Origin: Haliotis asinina
Lineage: Eukaryota > Mollusca > Gastropoda > Lepetellida > Haliotidae
NCBI RefSeq assembly: GCF_037392515.1
Contig: NC_090283.1
Location: 25,932,249-25,996,248, forward strand
Length of the DNA stretch: 64,000 nt
Reading direction: 5' to 3'
Below, one piece after another: positions 23,353 through 34,262 of this stretch; within the stretch, counting starts at the first letter, position 1, and each line of letters begins with the position of its first letter. Both the position numbers and the translations under genes were made by a program. Under the pieces are notes generated by a model. That model saw nothing but the letters and a program-made list of their open reading frames with translations. It was not told the origin of the DNA and ran no database searches.

Positions 23353-26300
23353 TGGATTAATATACCAGTCAAAACGTGTGATGAAGCCACGGCGGCTCAA
23401 AGTCCTGGATTAATATACCAGTCAAAACGTGTGATGAAGCCACGGCGGCTCAAAGTCCTTGGATTAATATACCAGTCAAGACGTGTGATGAAGCCACGGC
23501 GGCTCAAAGTCCTGGATTAATACACCAGTCAAAACGTGTGATGAAGCCACGGCGGCTCAAAGTCCTTGATTAATATACCAGTCAAAACGTGTGATGAAGC
23601 CACGGCGGCTCAAAGTCCTTGGATTAATATACCAGTCAAAACGTGTGATGAAGCCACGGCGGCTCAAAGTCCTGGATTAATATACCAGTCAAAACGTGTG
23701 ATGAAGCCACGGCGGCTCAAAGTCCTTGGATTAATATACCAGTCAAAACGTGTGATGAAGCCACGGCGGCTCAAAGTCCTTGGATTAATATACCAGTCAA
23801 AAAGTGTGATGAAGCCACGGCGGCTCAAAGTCCTGGATTAATATACCAGTCAAAACGTGTGAAGAAGCCACGGCGGCTCAAAGTCCTGGATTAATATACC
23901 AGTCAAAACGTGTGATGAAGCCACGGCGGCTCAAAGTCCTTGGATTAATATACCAGTCAAAACGTGTGATGAAGCCACGGCGGCTCAAAGTCCTTGGATT
24001 AATATACCAGTCAAAAAGTGTGATGAAGCCACGGCGGCTCAAAGTCCTGGATTAATATACCAGTCAAAACGTGTGATGAAGCCACGGCGGCTCAAAGTCC
24101 TTGGATTGATATACCAGTCAAAAAGTGTGATGAAGCCATGGCGGCTCAAAGTCCTGGATTAATATACCAGTCAAAAAGTGTGATGAAGCCACGGCGGCTC
24201 AAAGTCCTGGATTAATATACCAGTCAAAACGTGTGATGAAGCCACGGCGGCTCAAAGTCCTTGGATTAATATACCAGTCAAAACGTGTGATGAAGCCACG
24301 GCGGCTCAAAGTCCTGGATTAATATACCAGTCAAAACGTGTGATGAAGCCACGGCGGCTCAAAGTCCTTGGATTGATATACCAGTCAAAAAGTGTGATGA
24401 AGCCATGGCGGCTCAAAGTCCTGGATTAATATACCAGTCAAAACGTGTGATGAAGCCACGGCGGCTCAAAGTCCTGGATTAATATACCAGTCAAAACGTG
24501 TGATGAAGCCACGGCGGCTCAAAGTCCTGGATTAATATACCAGTCAAAACGTGTGATGAAGCCACGGCGGCTCAAAGTCCTGGATTAATATACCAGTCAA
24601 AAAGTGTGATGAAGCCATGGCGGCTCAAAGTCCTTGGATTAATATACCACTCAAAAAGTGTGATGAAGCCATGGCGGCTCAAAGTCCTGGATTAATATAC
24701 CAGTCAAAAAGTGTGATGAAGCCATGGCGGCTCAAAGTCCTGGATTAATATACCAGTCAAAACGTGTGATGAAGCCACGGCGGCTCAAAGTCCTTGGATT
24801 GATATACCAGTCAAAAAGTGTGATGAAGCCATGGCGGCTCAAAGTCCTGGATTAATATACCAGTCAAAAAGTGTGATGAAGCCACGGCGGCTCAAAGTCC
24901 TGGATTAATATACCAGTCAAAACGTGTGATGAAGCCACGGCGGCTCAAAGTCCTGGATTAATATACCAGTCAAAACGTGTGATGAAGCCACGGCGGCTCA
25001 AAGTCCTTGGATTAATATACCAGTCAAAACGTGTGATGAAGCCACGGCGGCTCAAAGTCCTTGGATTAATATACCAGTCAAAAAGTGTGATGAAGCCACG
25101 GCGGCTCAAAGTCCTGGATTAATATACCAGTCAAAACGTGTGATGAAGCCACGGCGGCTCAAAGTCCTTGGATTGATATACCAGTCAAAAAGTGTGATGA
25201 AGCCATGGCGGCTCAAAGTCCTGGATTAATATACCAGTCAAAACGTGTGATGAAGCCACGGCGGCTCAAAGTCCTGGATTAATATACCAGTCAAAACGTG
25301 TGATGAAGCCACGGCGGCTCAAAGTCCTGGATTAATATACCAGTCAAAACGTGTGATGAACCCACGGCGGCTCAAAGTCCTGGATTAATATACCAGTCAA
25401 AAAGTGTGATGAAGCCATGGCGGCTCAAAGTCCTTGGATTAATATACCAGTCAAAAAGCGTGATGAAGCCATGGCGGCTCAAAGTCCTTGGATTAATATA
25501 CCACTCAAAAAGTGTGATGAAGCCATGGCGGCTCAAAGTCCTGGATTAATATACCAGTCAAAAAGTGTGATGAAGCCATGGCGGCTCAAAGTCCTTGGAT
25601 TAATATACCAGTCAAAACGTGTGATGAAGCCACGGCGGCTCAAAGTCCTTGATTAATATACCAGTCAAAACGTGTGATGAAGCCACGGCGGCTCAAAGTC
25701 CTTGGATTAATATACCAGTCAAAACGTGTGATGAAGCCACGGCGGCTCAAAGTCCTGGATTAATATACCAGTCAAAACGTGTGATGAAGCCACGGCGGCT
25801 CAAAGTCCTTGGATTAATATACCAGTCAAAAAGTGTGATGAAGCCACGGCGGCTCAAAGTCCTGGATTAATATACCAGTCAAAACGTGTGATGAAGCCAC
25901 GGCGGCTCAAAGTCCTGGATTAATATACCAGTCAAAACGTGTGATGAAGCCACGGCGGCTCAAAGTCCTGGATTAATATACCAGTCAAAACGTGTGATGA
26001 ACCCACGGCGGCTCAAAGTCCTTGGATTAATATACCAGTCAAAAAGTGTGATGAAGCCATGGCGGCTCAAAGTCCTGGATTAATATACCAGTCAAAACGT
26101 GTGATGAAGCCACGGCGGCTCAAAGTCCTTGATTAATATACCAGTCAAAACGTGTGATGAAGCCACGGCGGCTCAAAGTCCTGGATAAATATACCAGTCA
26201 AAACGTGTGATGAAGCCACGGCGGCTCAAGGTCCTTGATTAATATACCAGTCAAAAAGTGTGATGAAGCCACGGCGGCTCAAAGTCCTTGGATTAATATA

Positions 26301-26610
26301 CCAGTCAAAAAGCGTGATGAAGCCATGGCGGCTCAAAGTCCTTGGATTAATATACCAGTCAAAAAGTGTGATGAAGCCATGGCGGCTCAAAGTCCTTGGA
26401 TTAATATACCAGTCAAAAAGTGTGATGAAGCCATGGCGGCTCAAAGTCCTTGGATTAATATACCAGTCAAAACGTGTGATGAAGCCACGGCGGCTCAAAG
26501 TCCTGGATTAATATACCAGTCAAAACGTGTGATGAAGCCACGGCGGCTCAAAGTCCTGGATTAATATACCAGTCAAAACGTGTGATGAAGCCACGGCGGC
26601 TCAAAGTCCT
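23353..26610 (+). repeat. higher-order repeat, second 3,258-bp copy
   Basis: Matches 20095-23352 at all checked variant positions. After it two units still fit and then the pattern diverges, so the duplication has two copies and no third. I found no difference between the copies but did not compare every base. Confidence 0.85.
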
Positions 26611-26760
26611 TGGATTAATATACCAGTCAAAACGTGTGATGAAGCCACGGCGGCTCAAAGTCCTGGATTAATATACCAGTCAAAACGTGTGATGAAGCCA
26701 CGGCGGCTCAAAGTCCTTGGATTAATATACCAGTCAAAAAGTGTGATGAAGCCACGGAGG

Positions 26761-27186
26761 AAATAGACGAGAAATGAAAATTAAGGGAAAATGTAACGGT
26801 TTATTCCTTTTATTTTGGAAATGTTGAATATACATGTATATTACTTCTTCCCATATGCATTAGCTAGTGGTTTGTTTGCAAAATGGAATATTCACTACTT
26901 GTTTAATTTTTAATTGGTATATTTCACCGAGAATGTGTAATCCAAAATATAACATATGATGACATTAATAATGGTTGAAACTATCAGATTTGTTCGGGAA
27001 AACTTATAGATATATGTTGCCAGACGAGTATGTTCTTGGATGGTTAATATTCTGCATTAGGAAAAATCATATTATTTAGCAAGCCTTGGTGAGCTAATTA
27101 CAAACTGTCTATTCCTAATGCAGGACATTAACCATCTGAAAACACCCTCGTGTAATGAGCAATTTTATCATACAATGGACAGTGTT
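26761..27186. other. duplicated spacer with a short hairpin
   Basis: Matches 61830-62270. GATGGTTAATATTCTGCATTAG (about 27038) and its inverted form CTAATGCAGGACATTAACCATC (about 27116) form an imperfect hairpin. The same phrase recurs at about 27848 inside the foldback. No gene. Confidence 0.55.
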
Positions 27187-28468
27187 CTCGGCAGGACAGC
27201 CAAAGGATATTTTAGGTACCCATTGGGGTCATAAACAGATATCGCTTCAAATTAGAGAGGTCATATGAAATTTTTCTGATTACTTTTACAGTGTAAATGG
27301 CGTCAAGAGTTGGCCACTGTGTCGGCACTGACGACCGTTGGTACGGTACTGTCAGAGTTTTGATCCAAGAAAATTCATGCCTGGTAATGATAGATGAGGT
27401 AGATTACAAAACGAAGAAAGAAACCTATAGGCTTGCGAAGCTACCATCAACAGTGTCCCCAGCGTTAGTTAGAGAACGGTAGCGGAATCCAGGTGCATCA
27501 CGTCACGCAAAAATGAAAGAGTATTTCTTGCTCAAAAGGTTATATTGAATATTTCTGAAATTCAACGCTGTATTTTGTTATTTTTCAAACGTAAGCTAAG
27601 ATTTGTTGACAACAAAACTGGGAGCTAGATGACCTAACGCGGTCACCTGAGTGATCAGTAGAAAACTGCGTCATCGATCTTGTGACGTCACATATTACTA
27701 CGAACATATTTGTGACATCAAAGATATGCGGCAAATCCCACAAAGTTTAGTTTCATGAGCTGGAGGAAATGAAATCGCACTTTTTTAATTCTAAAGCAAG
27801 AATAACACTGTATGATAAATAGGTCCTCACCCTCGTGTGTTTTCGCGATGGTTAATATCCTGCATTAGGAATAACACAATGTTCATATTATTATACAACG
27901 TCATTCTGATTTAAAACAGCGATGCCAAAAGCCACAAGTCATGAAACTAAACTTAGTGGAATATCTATGACGTCACAAACAGGTGCGGAGTAATACGTTA
28001 AGTCACAAGCCGGGTGACACATTTTTTCTCCTGATCACTCAGCTGATTGCGTTAGGTCATCCAGTTCCCAGTAAGCTTTTATGTTAACGAAAGTACTGAT
28101 GTCAGCAAATCTTAGCATACGTTGAAAAATAACAACAAACTGGAGGTGCACTTCAGTAACCTTCTATTATCCTTTTAAACAACAAATACTCTTCGCGTGA
28201 CATTGTGTATCTGGATTCCTGTGCCTCTCGCAAATACCGACAGTCGGGCGGGGACATGAAGTTGTAATCTTCGAACGCCTGCTTAATTTTTCTCAGATAA
28301 AAGCAATGACAGTACCCTAACCATGGTCGTCAATCCGAACACCACCGCCGATCCTTTACACTGTGAAAGTAGTTCCTAAAAGTTGCATATGACCGCTCTA
28401 ACTTGCATTGATATCCTTATATGACCCCATGGGATACAAAAAATATCCACCGGCTTTATCCTACTAAG
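27187..28468. repeat. foldback element with arms of about 0.55-0.6 kb
   Basis: Left arm 27187-27790 and right arm about 27915-28468 are inverted copies. For example GGGGTCATAAACAGATATC with AGAGAGGTCATATGAAA on the left corresponds to the reverse complement of 28330-28440. GATGACCTAACGC (27628) pairs with GCGTTAGGTCATC (28049). Arms look 75-80 percent alike. TGACGTCA-type palindromes occur in both. A counterpart lies at about 62260-63330 in copy B with a shortened left arm. Confidence 0.75.
27297..27482 (+). CDS. 61-codon frame in the foldback arm, unrecognised
   Basis: ATG follows an acceptor-like TTACTTTTACAG by six bases. The product (MASRVGHCVGTDDRWYGTVR...) matches no family I know. In copy B the same start is followed by a stop after about 15 codons, and the inverted arm has no equivalent frame. 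I think it is more likely chance than a gene, but it could be an exon. Confidence 0.15.
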   Translation: MASRVGHCVGTDDRWYGTVRVLIQENSCLVMIDEVDYKTKKETYRLAKLPSTVSPALVRER

Positions 28469-29184
28469 AACAAAACCCCTTCTATTTAACATACACAAAC
28501 ATGCATGATGAAACTATAAATCCTGATCAACTGATTACTGATTACTGATTAATGAATAATGGATATTTTAGCTATATTAAACAATGACAAGTTGAATTTA
28601 AAGAAACGACTTGTCTCAAATATTTTCCTGAATTCTGAAATGTGATTGTTTCTTCTAGTATACCATTAAAATAATGAATCGTGGCGTCAGTTGTCTAGTT
28701 ACAAGACATTACAACGCTTACTGAAACTGAGACAAGGTCCAGTATGTTTGCGCACAACATAGGTCTGTATTAACGTGTGAACATAAAAGCACTGACACAT
28801 ATCACCCTTTGCCAACGTTACTGAAGAGGGTATGGGTGTTGTCACATTTCGTATTGCATGTTTACGTCCCTTGGATACCCCAGGAACATATGATTCAAAT
28901 ATGGACTATTTTTAGGTTTGTCAGCACAATACACAAACTAATCGGTTACTCCAAAGGGCATTATTTTATACAATTCCTTCCACATACTGAGCTGGGAATC
29001 TGGAATAGTCTTGTCGAGATGGTAAACCCAACTCACGCACTCGGTAGCACCAGTTTCCTTATCCATATTAACCAATACAATACCGTCGTAAACTTATGCC
29101 TCTGTACACATTAAATAATTAAACGTAATCTTTATCTCTGTGGTTTGGTAACACGGTTTCCACAACATAATCATCACAATGTCC
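28469..29184. other. 3' flank of the minus-strand ankyrin gene
   Basis: Shared with 63335-63982 of copy B at high identity. Probably 3' UTR and downstream DNA of the ankyrin gene. No separate gene is seen; a frame across 28809-29114 differs by indels from its counterpart. Confidence 0.6.
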
Positions 29185-30006
29185 TTACAGTGATTTAGCT
29201 CCTTTGCCCTGAAGTAAGTTCACCATTTCTCTGTGTCTTTGAACAGATGCTTCCATCAGTGCCGTGTTTCCGAAATGATCTTTGCTGTTGATGTCGAAAA
29301 TATTCTTGGACAAGACACGCTTCACAAGTTCCACATTCCCTCCACGACAGGCGAGATGCAATATGTTCCTACACTTGGCATCTGTTAGTGTCATATCTCC
29401 TCCTTTGCTCACGATTACATGAAACACTTGCTCATGACCGTGGACAGCTGCCGCCATCACTGGAGTCCTTTCACACACTCCCCGACAGTTCATGTCAAAA
29501 CAAATTATGGAGAGGACATAGCTGACCACTTCAATATGCCCTCCCACACATGCCCAGTGTAGGACGTTGTCGCCACCATCATCAACCAAGGACATATCAG
29601 CCCCCTTGGATCGAAGCTGCTGTAGCACGTTTAGATGCCCTGCATATGCTGCCTCCATAACTGGAGTCTTCCCATAGTTGCCTTTACCATCGATGTTCAC
29701 AAGTGTGATGTACTTGCAGAGGATAAGATTTACAATGTATCCATCCCCTCCAACACAAGCCAGGTGAAGGATGCTGTCATCACGACCATCAACCAGACCT
29801 ACATCAGCTCCTTGACGCAACAGAAATTCTAATACTTCTCTTTGCCTCTTCCATGCTGCCAGCATCACCAGTGTCCTATTCAGCATTCCACGAGCGTTGA
29901 CATTCCCACCTAGAGACAAAATGTTCTTAACTCGTTTTATGTCTCCCGTTAGGCAGGCGAAATGGAGAGCAGAATTTTTCGGGTGTTTGCCTTTCAAAGG
30001 TTCCAT
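29185..30006 (-). CDS. ankyrin-repeat protein, 273 aa
   Basis: A single uninterrupted frame of eight ankyrin repeats, no other domain. Repeats begin near residues 11, 43, 77, 111, 144, 178, 211 and 245, with typical TPVMEAAYAGH and NVLHWACVGGHIEVV helices. Like the large gene at 47130 it alternates two repeat types, with the TPVM...GHxxV repeat and the NxLHxACxGG repeat forming a 65-68 residue pair. The ATG at 30004-30006 follows a TAG three codons earlier in frame. An acceptor-like TGTCTGTTTAG lies just before it, so this may be an intronless gene or the last exon of a longer one. Ankyrin repeats bind proteins; the partner is unknown. A paralogue begins at the right edge. Confidence 0.85.
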   Translation of the reverse strand: MEPLKGKHPKNSALHFACLTGDIKRVKNILSLGGNVNARGMLNRTLVMLAAWKRQREVLEFLLRQGADVGLVDGRDDSILHLACVGGDGYIVNLILCKYITLVNIDGKGNYGKTPVMEAAYAGHLNVLQQLRSKGADMSLVDDGGDNVLHWACVGGHIEVVSYVLSIICFDMNCRGVCERTPVMAAAVHGHEQVFHVIVSKGGDMTLTDAKCRNILHLACRGGNVELVKRVLSKNIFDINSKDHFGNTALMEASVQRHREMVNLLQGKGAKSL

Positions 30007-30940
30007 TGTTGACTAAACAGACAAACACATGACGGGAGATTTCATCACATTTATGTATCAACACCATGTCATCTATTAGAATAGTTTACACAGTTATATT
30101 TTTTATTTAATATTCTTCATAGTTCGTTTCAACGGATGTAGTGGAAGCAGAAAAAAATATAAATTAGGAAAAATATGCTTTTTGGAAGAAATGAACATTT
30201 GCCAAACGTTCGAGTTGAAATGAAACAAAGTCATATTCTGGAAGAAAACTTGTCCATATGACTGACAAAATAGTATGTCTGTGATAGAAGCAGAGTCGGT
30301 CGTTCAGCCCTCCTACATTATTGGCATACGTTTATGGATGGCTATTAAAGTGTAATTACACCAGACCTCGTATCCTGCCTGGTCATTGGCGCATGTCATC
30401 AACATTGCAAAGACAGCCATATAGAATGCCTTTTGATCCCAGGGTTAGGACATGCCCTTAGTACACTGTTCCCGCTGCTATGGGCGACTAGATCCTGCGC
30501 TCATGTTATGTGCCTTCTTGATTGGTGTTACAGTTCGTGTTGAATAGCTGTATATCCCGTCCTCTGTTTGTGCTTATTATATCCAAAATCATGGTATACA
30601 GTGAGATATGAGTGATCACTCTATTCTGGGGAAACTCTCGAGGCGGGAGACTTGGCTTCTCAAATTCGGGAGATAATGAGACTTGGCTTCTCAAATACCA
30701 TTCAAGGTGGAGTCGATCCTTCCTCCTTACGAACAACACCTCAGTGCAGCTGTAAAACAGATAAATGACAACACAACAATAATCTTCTTACACAACGGAG
30801 TCGATCCAGTCATGAACTTCTTCCTCCAGAAAGTCAAGCGGAACACTCCCTAGTTTTAGCACCACGTGATGAAAATCCCGGATGTTGAACTTACGACCCA
30901 GAAATAGAAAGTAGGTAGGGAAGTGTAAATATTCGAGGGC
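30007..30940. other. unannotated stretch upstream of the ankyrin gene
   Basis: A 20-bp phrase GAGACTTGGCTTCTCAAAT occurs twice (about 30647 and 30679). No coding region is recognised. The ankyrin gene's promoter or further exons may lie here. Confidence 0.4.
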
Positions 30941-30942
30941 CA

Positions 30943-31207
30943 GAGTGAGTGAGTGAGTGAGTTTAGTTTTACACCGCACTCAGTACGATTCCAGCTATAT
31001 GGCGGCGGTCTGTAAATAATCGACTTTGGACCAGACAATCCAGTGATCAACAGCACGAGCATCGATCTGCGCAAATGGGAAACGATGACATGTGCCAGCC
31101 AAGTCAGCGAGGACCAGGCAATCCAGTGCCTGACATTATGAGTTTCAGTCAGTCGACCCCTGCAACAAAAACAGGTTGCTGACGACCAATTCTTCTAACC
31201 CAGATTC
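30943..31207 (-). mobile_element. SINE-1 copy
   Basis: GTGA repeats at 30943-30962, then TTTAGTTTTACACCGCACTC, TATGGCGGCGGTCTGTAAA and GAGCATCGATCTGCGCAA as in the 4334 copy. The 5' end is diverged. Confidence 0.85.
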
Positions 31208-31945
31208 TAACTACATCATAGAAAAACAAATCACTGAAAGCATGGCAACATTGAGCGTTAGACAAAGACTGGAGGACGCCCAAAACAGGTGATCTTTTGC
31301 CAAATCATGGTTGTGAAATCCTGTAAATATGAACACTATCCGTTAGGGCGCGTGACGAAAACGTACGCTCCGATCAGCTCAATGAGGCAGTCCCAGTGCA
31401 TTCTAGACAACCAGTGACACTCTTCAGACCTACTCCTAGATGGAGAGTTATTGTGTCAGGTACTAGCTTGTCTGATCCAGAATTGATTATGTACAGATGC
31501 CGCCAGACAGCTGGACAATGACAGATCATGGCTTTGATGGAGCACAGCATTGGTTGCAGTTTTTTTCTGGAGAGTGATGACATCAATTGTTTTCAATGAG
31601 AGATCTTTGAGAGAACGTATACATTTTAGGTATGCACCAAACTGGACGCGATTCCGTCACGACTAGTCACCTACCTAGACCCGTTTCTGCTTCCTGCCTC
31701 AATTTCTTTATTTTGATCTCCCCGACTTTGTAGGAACAAGCCTAGCCCGGCCATGTGATATACCGATCAACCTCGGACTGGATCTGACTGTCTGGAAAGT
31801 CACTGTAATTGGTCAGGAAGCGTATTGCACGATCGCGTGACCACCTGTGGAAGAAACTTCGTTCCTTTAGACAGGCATGAACAGAGAGGGTTAGATAGTT
31901 CTTAGTCATACCTGGGGTTATATTAATATGTTTCTGGCGAATCAC
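31208..31945. other. unannotated stretch
   Basis: No gene, repeat or RNA signal recognised. Confidence 0.4.
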
Positions 31946-31948
31946 TGC

Positions 31949-32120
31949 GTGAGTGTAGGAGGGAGGTTAAGTTTTGCACTGATTTTAGCAACATTCCACC
32001 AATATCACGGCGGTGGACACCAGAAATGCGCTTCACACATTGTACCTTTTGCTCATTGTGGTGAAACGAGCCCGGGTCTTCGGCGACCAGGCTACCCCAT
32101 CGCACAAGCAACAAGATGGA
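31949..32120 (-). mobile_element. SINE-2 copy
   Basis: Read on the minus strand: a B-box-like region near 32075, then ATTTCTGGTGTCCACCGCCG, GTGATATTGG and the tail. Corresponds to the 14245 copy. Confidence 0.7.
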
Positions 32121-32975
32121 TGTGGTGTAAATTGTGGGTCTGTGCTGATTACAGAGATAGTGTAAGTCCAGTGTCATCATCCGCAGCTGTTTGATTAAAA
32201 TTACTTATACATGACGAGGTATACCAACATTAATGACCTACGAATGTGTTCTATTATTGACGTAAATATCGAGAGAGCGCACCAGTCAGCGAAACGTCCG
32301 TAAAATATACACATTGACAATTATACCGGATTTGCCAGTTTACAATGAAAGTTTCACCGTGAAATCGTCCTGAAGGAGAGGTTTCCCTGGGGACTCACAA
32401 CATCCATATCACATTTCCGTTTACTGTTATCAACTCACCCAAACGCGTGAATGCCGATATCCACTACGAGACGACACGCACGGAATATCTCGGAACAATA
32501 TCTGCCAAAGCTGCAAATAAGAATACAAACGCTCAACACAACCTCATTTGCAATCATCACGTCGGAGACCGCAATATACGGCTAAACGTAAAGCCAACAA
32601 AGAGACAATGAATTATTACAAAATTGTATAGAACGCTAATATTATCTAAAATGCTAAAATGAGTAAGATATTTGACGGGTGTGTTTTAAATTTGTCTTAC
32701 ACAAGTATTCGATGACATAAAGGATATTTAAAGTAAACAAGTTTTGTGTTTCGTAAAAATAACGATGACAGTGTGTATCAAACAGTCTTGATGGACACGC
32801 TTTCATTTGCAGTGGACTTATGGCGAGAAGTGAGGTTTTGTTTGGGAAACGATTCCCCAGGAATATGAGACGAATACCCGATATCAACGTCTCATTAGGT
32901 GATCGTACCACATTCAGGTCTGAATACGTGGAAATGTTTTACAAAACTTCAGATACGTTGCCTCAAAGAAAGAAA
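32121..32975. other. unannotated stretch
   Basis: AT-rich DNA with no recognised coding or RNA feature. Confidence 0.4.
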
Positions 32976-33215
32976 GTGAGTGAGTGAGTGAGTGAGTGAG
33001 TGAGTGAGTGAGTGAGTGAGTGAGTGAGTGAGTGAGTGAGTGAGTGAGTGAGTGAGTGAGTGAGTGAGTGAGTGAGTGAGTGAGTGAGTGAGTGAGTGAG
33101 TGAGTGTAAGCAATATCTTGTCAATATCATGGCGTGGTACGCCAGAGATAGGTTTCACACATTGTACCCATGTGGGAAATCGAACCAGGCGCTTCAACAT
33201 GACCTTACGCCAGAA
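32976..33215 (-). mobile_element. SINE-2 copy with hugely expanded GTGA tail
   Basis: The pure (GTGA)n tract at 32976-33106 is about 33 repeats. It is followed by ATATCATGGCGTGGTACGCC, TTTCACACATTGTACCCATG and GAAATCGAACC (B-box-like), a SINE-2 read on the minus strand. The tract is the expanded ACTC tail of this SINE. Confidence 0.8.
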
Positions 33216-33256
33216 GAGGCTCAGAATGCCCCCAAAGACTGTTAGACCAGACAAGA

Positions 33257-33393
33257 CTGAGTGAGTGAGCAATTTTACGCCTCACTCATCATGAGCATTG
33301 ATCTGCGCATTTGGGAACCAATGAAATGTGTCAACCAAGTCAGCGAGCCTGACCACCCAATGCCATTAGTCGCCTCTTAGACAACCATAGTCA
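33257..33393 (-). mobile_element. SINE-1 copy with internal deletion
   Basis: GTGA tail, TTTTACGCCTCACTCA and then directly GAGCATTGATCTGCGCA, missing about 70 bp of the usual middle. It continues to GTCGCCTCTTAGACAA. Confidence 0.75.
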
Positions 33394-33556
33394 GACATTT
33401 TCACTATTTATTTGAAACTATTTATTTGAATTTGCATCACTATACGTTTTGTTGAATATCGTATCCTTAGATCCCGATAACTACAAGTTCGACAATATGC
33501 TAATTAGTGGAACTCATCTCTGCGTATGCGCTGTACAAGGGGAAATGGATTGGTAC

Positions 33557-33686
33557 CTAGGACAGTTTGCTGTTGAGTGTTTCTGCTCTGTAGTGGGGGA
33601 TGCCATACAGGCTGGAGTAGGTGTCCTGGAAGTGATGCCCTGGATCCGTCTCGTGCAGCGCTAGCGGCAGCATCATGAACGTCAAT
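33557..33686 (-). CDS. predicted terminal coding exon of an unrecognised gene
   Basis: Minus-strand exon of 130 bp after an acceptor CGTTGCAG, ending in TAG at 33557-33559. It reads LTFMMLPLALHETDPGHHFQ then DTYSSLYGIPHYRAETLN. Its start phase accepts two bases from an upstream exon, which matches the exon at 34263-34346. AATAAA signals follow on the minus strand at about 33410 and 33421, a plausible poly(A) region. I do not recognise the protein. The exon has amino-acid composition and splice phase that look real. Confidence 0.5.
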
Positions 33687-34082
33687 CTGCAACGGCGAGT
33701 CAAACCCTATCAGCAACAAATCCTCGCAACTCTGGTCTGCGACAAGACATTCTGTATTGTTTTGGCTAACGGAACTGGTGAATATTATGGTTGGTATTTC
33801 AACAAAATATGACAAAAATGCTCTGATACAATGTTTTTATTTTCTTTAGTTTTTTGTGCATTTTTAGGTGGGGTTTGCACTGTTTGTCTGTTTGTTTTCT
33901 TGTTTGTTGTTTGTTGTTTGTTTGTTTACTGCTGTTGTTGTTCTTGTTGGTAAGTTTGGATTTGTTCTGATTTGTTTTCGGTTATCTTTATTTTTCAAAT
34001 ACGTATTTTCACTTCATTTCGTTTATCCTGCCAAAAGCATACGTCATACAAATAATGTTTGTTAGTTTCCATTCTTCTTTCC

Positions 34083-34156
34083 TAGCGTTCCCAGCTGTAA
34101 TATTGCTGGAATATTGCTAAAAGCGACATAAAACTAACCTGACTCACTCATGCAGC
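34083..34156 (+). mobile_element. SINE-2 3' fragment
   Basis: AATATTGCTGGAATATTGCT, AAAAGCGACATAAAACTAA and a short ACTC tail. It lies in the predicted intron between the two minus-strand exons. Confidence 0.75.
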
Positions 34157-34262
34157 GTCTCCTGCCATTGGTTAGTGACAATGTACCATGTGTGGTATGG
34201 ACAAGTCGCAGTTAGTTAAAGGCTGGGGGTTAGCACGAATCATTACTCTTTACCATCCTTAC

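Larger units (their letters stand above)
19706..26760 (+). repeat. 7.06-kb minisatellite, 53-54 bp unit, about 132 copies
   Basis: The unit is GGCGGCTCAAAGTCCT(T) then GGATTAATATACCAGTC, AAAACGTGTGATGAAGCCAC. One or two T after GTCC give 53 or 54 bp. Variants recur: AAAAAG for AAAACG, CATGG for CACGG, GATTGATA, AACCCACGG, CACTC for CAGTC. The last unit ends GCCACGGAGG. Because 53 is not a multiple of three, frames break irregularly and the ORFs within are artefacts. Copy B has a single counterpart unit (61739-61830). Confidence 0.97.
9950..29205 (+). repeat. segmental duplication copy A (partner 58575-64000)
   Basis: Homologous blocks occur in the same order and orientation in copy B: 9960-10190 with 58590-58770 and 59085-59130, 12850-14160 with 59140-61520, 14430-14461 plus 19550-19705 with 61545-61740, and 26761-29205 with 61800-64000. 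Copy A is larger because of insertions: a Crypton/MITE block at 10190-12850, a SINE-2, the DIRS element and the expanded minisatellite. By eye the last 700 bp match at well above 90 percent. The block lies immediately 3' of the minus-strand ankyrin gene. Confidence 0.85.

Noticed and set aside
19706-26760. Many frames of 60-109 codons (INIPVKTCDEATAAQSP-type) on both strands
   Set aside because: Direct products of a 53-54 bp repeat; frames break wherever a 53-bp unit occurs and no start or context supports them.
19706-26760. CRISPR-like array of direct repeats
   Set aside because: Units abut without spacers and the context is an animal genome.
28809-29114. 101-codon frame whose start is similar in copy B (63651)
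   Set aside because: Begins with TTG, the two copies diverge by indels that change the frame, and it is in the 3' flank of the ankyrin gene.
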